A DNA stretch of 64,000 nt from Rhizobium rhizogenes NBRC 13257. Lineage in GTDB: Bacteria; Pseudomonadota; Alphaproteobacteria; Rhizobiales; Rhizobiaceae. Below the pieces are notes generated by a model that saw only the letters and a program-made list of their open reading frames with translations, made no database searches and was not told the DNA's origin. The position numbers were made by a program, and so were the translations under genes. Positions 61,072-64,000 of this stretch are shown here, piece after piece. Positions within the stretch are counted from its first letter, which is position 1, and every line of letters begins with the position of its first letter. The stretch lies in contig NZ_BAYX01000006.1 of the NCBI RefSeq assembly GCF_000696095.1, positions 372,001 to 436,000 on the forward strand, in the 5' to 3' direction.

Positions 61072-63005
61072 TGCTTGGCGTTTGCTATTATCCGGAACAT
61101 TGGCCCGAGAGCTGGTGGGAAAAAGACGCGCGTCGCATGCGGGCGCTTGGCATTTCTCATGTCCGCATCGGCGAGTTCGCCTGGTCGCGTCTTGAGCCGA
61201 CGCGCGGCTCCTTCGATTTCGGCTGGCTCGACCGGGCGATCGACACGCTGGCGGCCGCCGGTCTAAAGGTCGTGCTCGGCACGCCGACCGCCACGCCGCC
61301 GAAGTGGCTGATGGACGAATATCCGGAGATCGCTCCGGTGGATGAGCAGGGCAGGGTGCGGGGCTTCGGCTCGCGCCGTCATTACACTTTCTCATCGGAT
61401 GTCTGGTGGAAGGAGTCGGAACGTATCGTCGAGGTCGTCGCGAAGCGATATGGTGAGCATCCCGGTATTGTCGGCTGGCAGACCGACAATGAATACGGAT
61501 GTCACGATACCAGCCTTTCCTGGGGTGCCGAAGATCTGAAGGCGTTTCGCCGCTGGCTTCGCCTCCGCTATCAGTCGGCGCAGCAATTGAACGAGGCCTG
61601 GGGCAGCGTCTTCTGGTCGATGGAAGTGCAGAGCTTCGAGGATGTCGTGCTGCCGAATCTGACGGTGACGGAGACGAACCCCGCCGTCCGGCTCGATTTC
61701 TGGCGCTTCCATTCCGACCAGATCGCCGCCTATGACCGCATGCAGTGCGATATCATCCGAAAGCACTCTCCAAACCGTTGGATCACCCATAATTTCATGG
61801 GCTTCGTCAACGATTTCGATCATTGGAAGGTTGCCGAGAACCTGGATCTGGCCTCCTGGGATTCCTATCCGATCGGCTTTGTCGAGAAGTTTCCCTTCAG
61901 TGAGGCAGAGCGCGTGCGCTGGGCGGAGACATCCCACCCCGACATTGCCGCTTTTCATCACGATCTCTATCGCGGCGTCGGCAATGGCCGGTTCTGGATC
62001 ATGGAGCAGCAGCCGGGGCCTGTGAACTGGGCGCCATGGAACCCGGTGCCCAAGCCGGGCATGGTGCGCCTGTGGAGCTGGGAAGGTCTTGCTCATGGGG
62101 CCGAGGTCGTCAGCTATTTCCGCTGGCGTCAGGCGCCGTTCGCGCAGGAGCAGATGCATGCCGGCCTGAACCTGCCCGGTCTCAACGAACTCTCGCCGGG
62201 AGGCAAGGAAGCCGAAATCGTCGGGCGTGAGATCGAGACCGTCGGTCCGTTGCCGGAAGCCGCTCAGGCCCCGGTCGCAATCGTCTACGACTATGAAAGC
62301 TACTGGTCCGCCGTCATTCAGCCGCAGGGCAAGGATTTTCGCTATGAAGAGCTCGCCTTCCGCTGGTACGAGGCGGTCAGGAAGCTCGGGCTCGACGTCG
62401 ATTTCGTCCGTCCGGGTCAGTCGCTGAAAGGCTACAAGCTTGTTCTCGTTCCCTGCCTGATGCATGTCTCCGATGTGGCTCTGGCCGCGTTCGAACAGGC
62501 TGATGGGACCGTGCTTTTCGGTCCGCGGACCGGATCGCGGGACCGCCACTTCCGCATTCCGGCCAATCTTCCGCCGGGACCGATCGGCGACCTCACCGGT
62601 GTCAGGGTCACGCAGGTCGCGTCCTTGCGGCCGGGGCTCCGCGCCTCGTTGGCCGGTGCGGTCAACGGTCAGGCGACAAGATGGCGCGAACATATCGAGA
62701 CGCAGTCGGATGCGACTGTCGTGGCGACCTTCGAAGACGGCGCTCCGGCGCTGGTGTCGAAGGGCCGTTATCTCTACCTCGCCTGCTGGGCGGACGGTGC
62801 ACTCCTCGGCAATCTGATGTCCTACCTCGCGTCCAGCCTCGACCTGTCAACCACGGCGATACCCGATTTCATCCGTCTTCGCCGCGCCGGCAAGCTGACA
62901 TTCGCGTTCAATTACGGGCCGGATGCGTGGACAATTCCCGGAGAGCAGGATTTCGTGCTCGGCGGGCAGGAGATCGCTCCGTTCTCTCTTTCAGCCTGGA
63001 AATAG
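61071..63005 (+). CDS. Beta-galactosidase, glycoside hydrolase family 42
   Basis: A 644-residue cytoplasmic enzyme that starts MLGVCYYPEHWPESWWEKDARRM, typical of GH42. The acid/base is E141 in WQTDNEYGCHDT and the nucleophile E312 in WIMEQQPGPVNWAPWNPVP; these numbers agree with those of the well-studied Thermus A4 enzyme. A trimerisation domain (about 390-590) and a small beta domain follow. It hydrolyses beta-galactosides such as lactose once imported. It is the last gene of the operon and overlaps the ATPase stop by one base (TAATG). Confidence 0.95.
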
Positions 63006-63034
63006 ACACTGGGCTGGCGTGCAACGTGGAATAG

Positions 63035-63058
63035 CACGGCGGCGGTTTCGCCGCCGTG
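63035..63058. terminator. Terminator of the galactoside operon
   Basis: A perfect 10-bp stem, CACGGCGGCG/CGCCGCCGTG, with loop GTTT, 29 nt after the beta-galactosidase stop. No T-run follows, so ending may also need Rho. Confidence 0.7.
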
Positions 63059-63160
63059 GCCCCATGTCGAGACGAAAAGCTATTTCATTTGTTGCGATGG
63101 AATGGCATGGAGGAAGGACGACTGCACCGCTACAAGCATTTTCGCTTCGGTTGTTCCGCC

Positions 63161-63595
63161 ATGATGTCTGCACAGCAATACCTCGCAGCACTTTTGCTGG
63201 CCTCTTTCGTATCTCTTCCGGCACTTGCCGCAGACCAGAAAGATCCAACCGACCGCAGCCTTGATCTCTGCCTGCAGGATCCGAACAATGGATCGACGGG
63301 CGACCAGACGGCCTGCGAAACAAAAGCGCTCGCATCCTACGACAAGCGAATGAATCTCGCTTATTCCACACTCCTCAAGGAGCTTTCGCCGCCAGCCGCA
63401 CAGGACCTCAAGACCGCACAGCGCAGTTGGATCGCCTATCGCGATCTGGAAGCGAAGGCGCGGGAAAGCCTCTTTGAGACCCGGAACGGCAGCATGTATG
63501 CCCCGATGGAGGCGGATGCGGAAGTGGCTCTGACCAAGGAGCGCGCGTTACTTCTGGAGCGCTACGTTCGGGTGCTCGACATTGACGGCCCCTAA
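63161..63595 (+). CDS. Secreted LprI-like protein (DUF1311)
   Basis: About 144 residues. The Sec signal is AQQYLAALLLASFVSLPALAADQ. The mature part has the DUF1311 pattern: DLCLQDPNNG..DQTACETKALASYDKRMNLAYSTLLKEL..AAQDLKTAQRSWIAYRDLEAKA with two conserved cysteines. LprI of Mycobacterium is a lysozyme inhibitor of this family; function here is inferred only. The start is uncertain: ATG codons at 63161 and 63164 have no good ribosome site, and in-frame starts upstream run into the operon terminator. Its stop overlaps that of the convergent gene. Confidence 0.8.
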   Translation: MMSAQQYLAALLLASFVSLPALAADQKDPTDRSLDLCLQDPNNGSTGDQTACETKALASYDKRMNLAYSTLLKELSPPAAQDLKTAQRSWIAYRDLEAKARESLFETRNGSMYAPMEADAEVALTKERALLLERYVRVLDIDGP

Positions 63596-64000
63596 GCGAT
63601 GCGCTGGTTTCTTTTCGGCCGAAAAATCAGGTACACCAGCAGTCCAGCCAACAAGGCTATCGCCCCCAATGAAAGGAAAAGCATGGAAGACAGCTTCTTG
63701 CTCTGTGTCGTCGTATCGTAACTGACCAGCGTCTCTCCGGCCTTGTTTTTCAGCTCAAACGCTTCGGAGCGGCCCGTCTGATCCTTGACTAGCCCGACGA
63801 TGTCGGTGTCGATCCAGCTACGAAGCTCCTCATCGGACATAACAGCATTGACCTTCCACACCCGTGGTTCCGTTCCCGCGGCCGACGATCCAGTGGGTAC
63901 GACTGTCAGTTCGATCCACCAGTTGGATGCAAACGGATTGATCGAGCTCGCCGACTGATCGCTGTTTTCTTCCGCCCGATGCACTGTCGAAATGCTCGTT
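63592..64000 (-). CDS. Hypothetical protein with C-terminal membrane anchor (5' end beyond window)
   Basis: I do not recognise the family. The frame stays open to the window edge, and a GTG at 63984 has no clear ribosome site, so the true start is probably outside. The visible part is a hydrophilic domain (WWIELTVVPTGSSAAG, WIDTDIVGLVKDQTGRSE) followed by one membrane helix (LSSMLFLSLGAIALLAGLLVYLIF) and a short basic tail, so the main domain should face the periplasm or extracytoplasmic side. Confidence 0.65.
   Translation of the reverse strand, partial: TSISTVHRAEENSDQSASSINPFASNWWIELTVVPTGSSAAGTEPRVWKVNAVMSDEELRSWIDTDIVGLVKDQTGRSEAFELKNKAGETLVSYDTTTQSKKLSSMLFLSLGAIALLAGLLVYLIFRPKRNQRIA

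Noticed and set aside
63056..63160. An N-terminal extension of the LprI-like gene from 63056
   Set aside because: It would start in the terminator hairpin of the galactoside operon and would place 35 unrelated residues before a normal signal peptide.

Overview
The window looks like a catabolic and transport-rich segment from an alphaproteobacterium of the order Hyphomicrobiales, most likely Rhizobiaceae (Rhizobium, Agrobacterium, Ensifer, Shinella type). The reasons are high GC, many solute-binding-protein ABC operons, an Agrobacterium-style lac transport operon, and a nicotinate pathway of the kind known biochemically from Azorhizobium. No tRNA, rRNA, insertion sequence, prophage or CRISPR array is visible. 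The gene set would suit a chromid or megaplasmid, but nothing here proves replicon type.

Layout. (1) 1-2988, minus: a NitT/TauT-type ABC system (ATPase cut by the window edge, double permease) led by a small conserved ORF and a structured leader. (2) 3347-12131, minus: a seven-gene peptide-type ABC operon with two M20 hydrolases and a creatinase-like M24 protein, divergent from a GntR/HutC regulator (12252-13016). (3) 13059-17749, minus: a Liv-type ABC system with fused LivH-LivM, divergent from a MarR regulator (18004-18489). (4) 18539-33135: the nicotinate region. Minus-strand nicA-nicB (molybdenum/cytochrome c nicotinate hydroxylase) and the minus-strand series hnr (6-hydroxynicotinate reductase), UPF0280, two AA_synth paralogs, hyuA, hyuB, gcdH surround a plus-strand NicR-like MarR gene and a ferredoxin-NADP reductase gene. 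(5) 33439-44987: a MarR gene, an AmiC-like amide sensor, a Urt/Fmd-type ABC transporter, amidase, small ABM protein, GMC oxidoreductase and aldehyde dehydrogenase. (6) 45068-51666: a secreted hypothetical protein and an RND efflux operon with two adaptor lipoproteins under a TetR regulator. (7) 51756-53706: cytochrome b561 and MarR, divergent from an ABM protein and a DUF1772 membrane protein. (8) 53741-63005: a galactoside operon (MelR-like AraC regulator, LacEFG-type transporter, GH36 alpha-galactosidase, LacK-type ATPase, GH42 beta-galactosidase). (9) 63161-64000: an LprI-like protein and a partial membrane protein.

The most interesting system is region 4. It joins an aerobic, membrane-anchored nicotinate hydroxylase to a ring reductase of the kind known from the strict anaerobe Eubacterium barkeri, and ends in glutaryl-CoA dehydrogenase. 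The proposed route is nicotinate, 6-hydroxynicotinate, 1,4,5,6-tetrahydro-6-oxonicotinate, ring opening, decarboxylation and oxidation to glutarate, glutaryl-CoA, crotonyl-CoA. Four copies of one 18-bp palindrome (consensus TCATTYGTRTRCRAATGA, with small deviations) lie before hnr, hyuA, fpr and nicA, so the cluster looks like one regulon of the central MarR protein. The genes for ring opening are not established; HyuAB and the two AA_synth paralogs are candidates. The UPF0280 (ApbE-like) gene beside hnr may serve its covalent flavin.

A second recurring pattern is a strong hairpin just after the binding-protein gene in four separate ABC operons, which probably sets binding-protein mRNA above permease mRNA.
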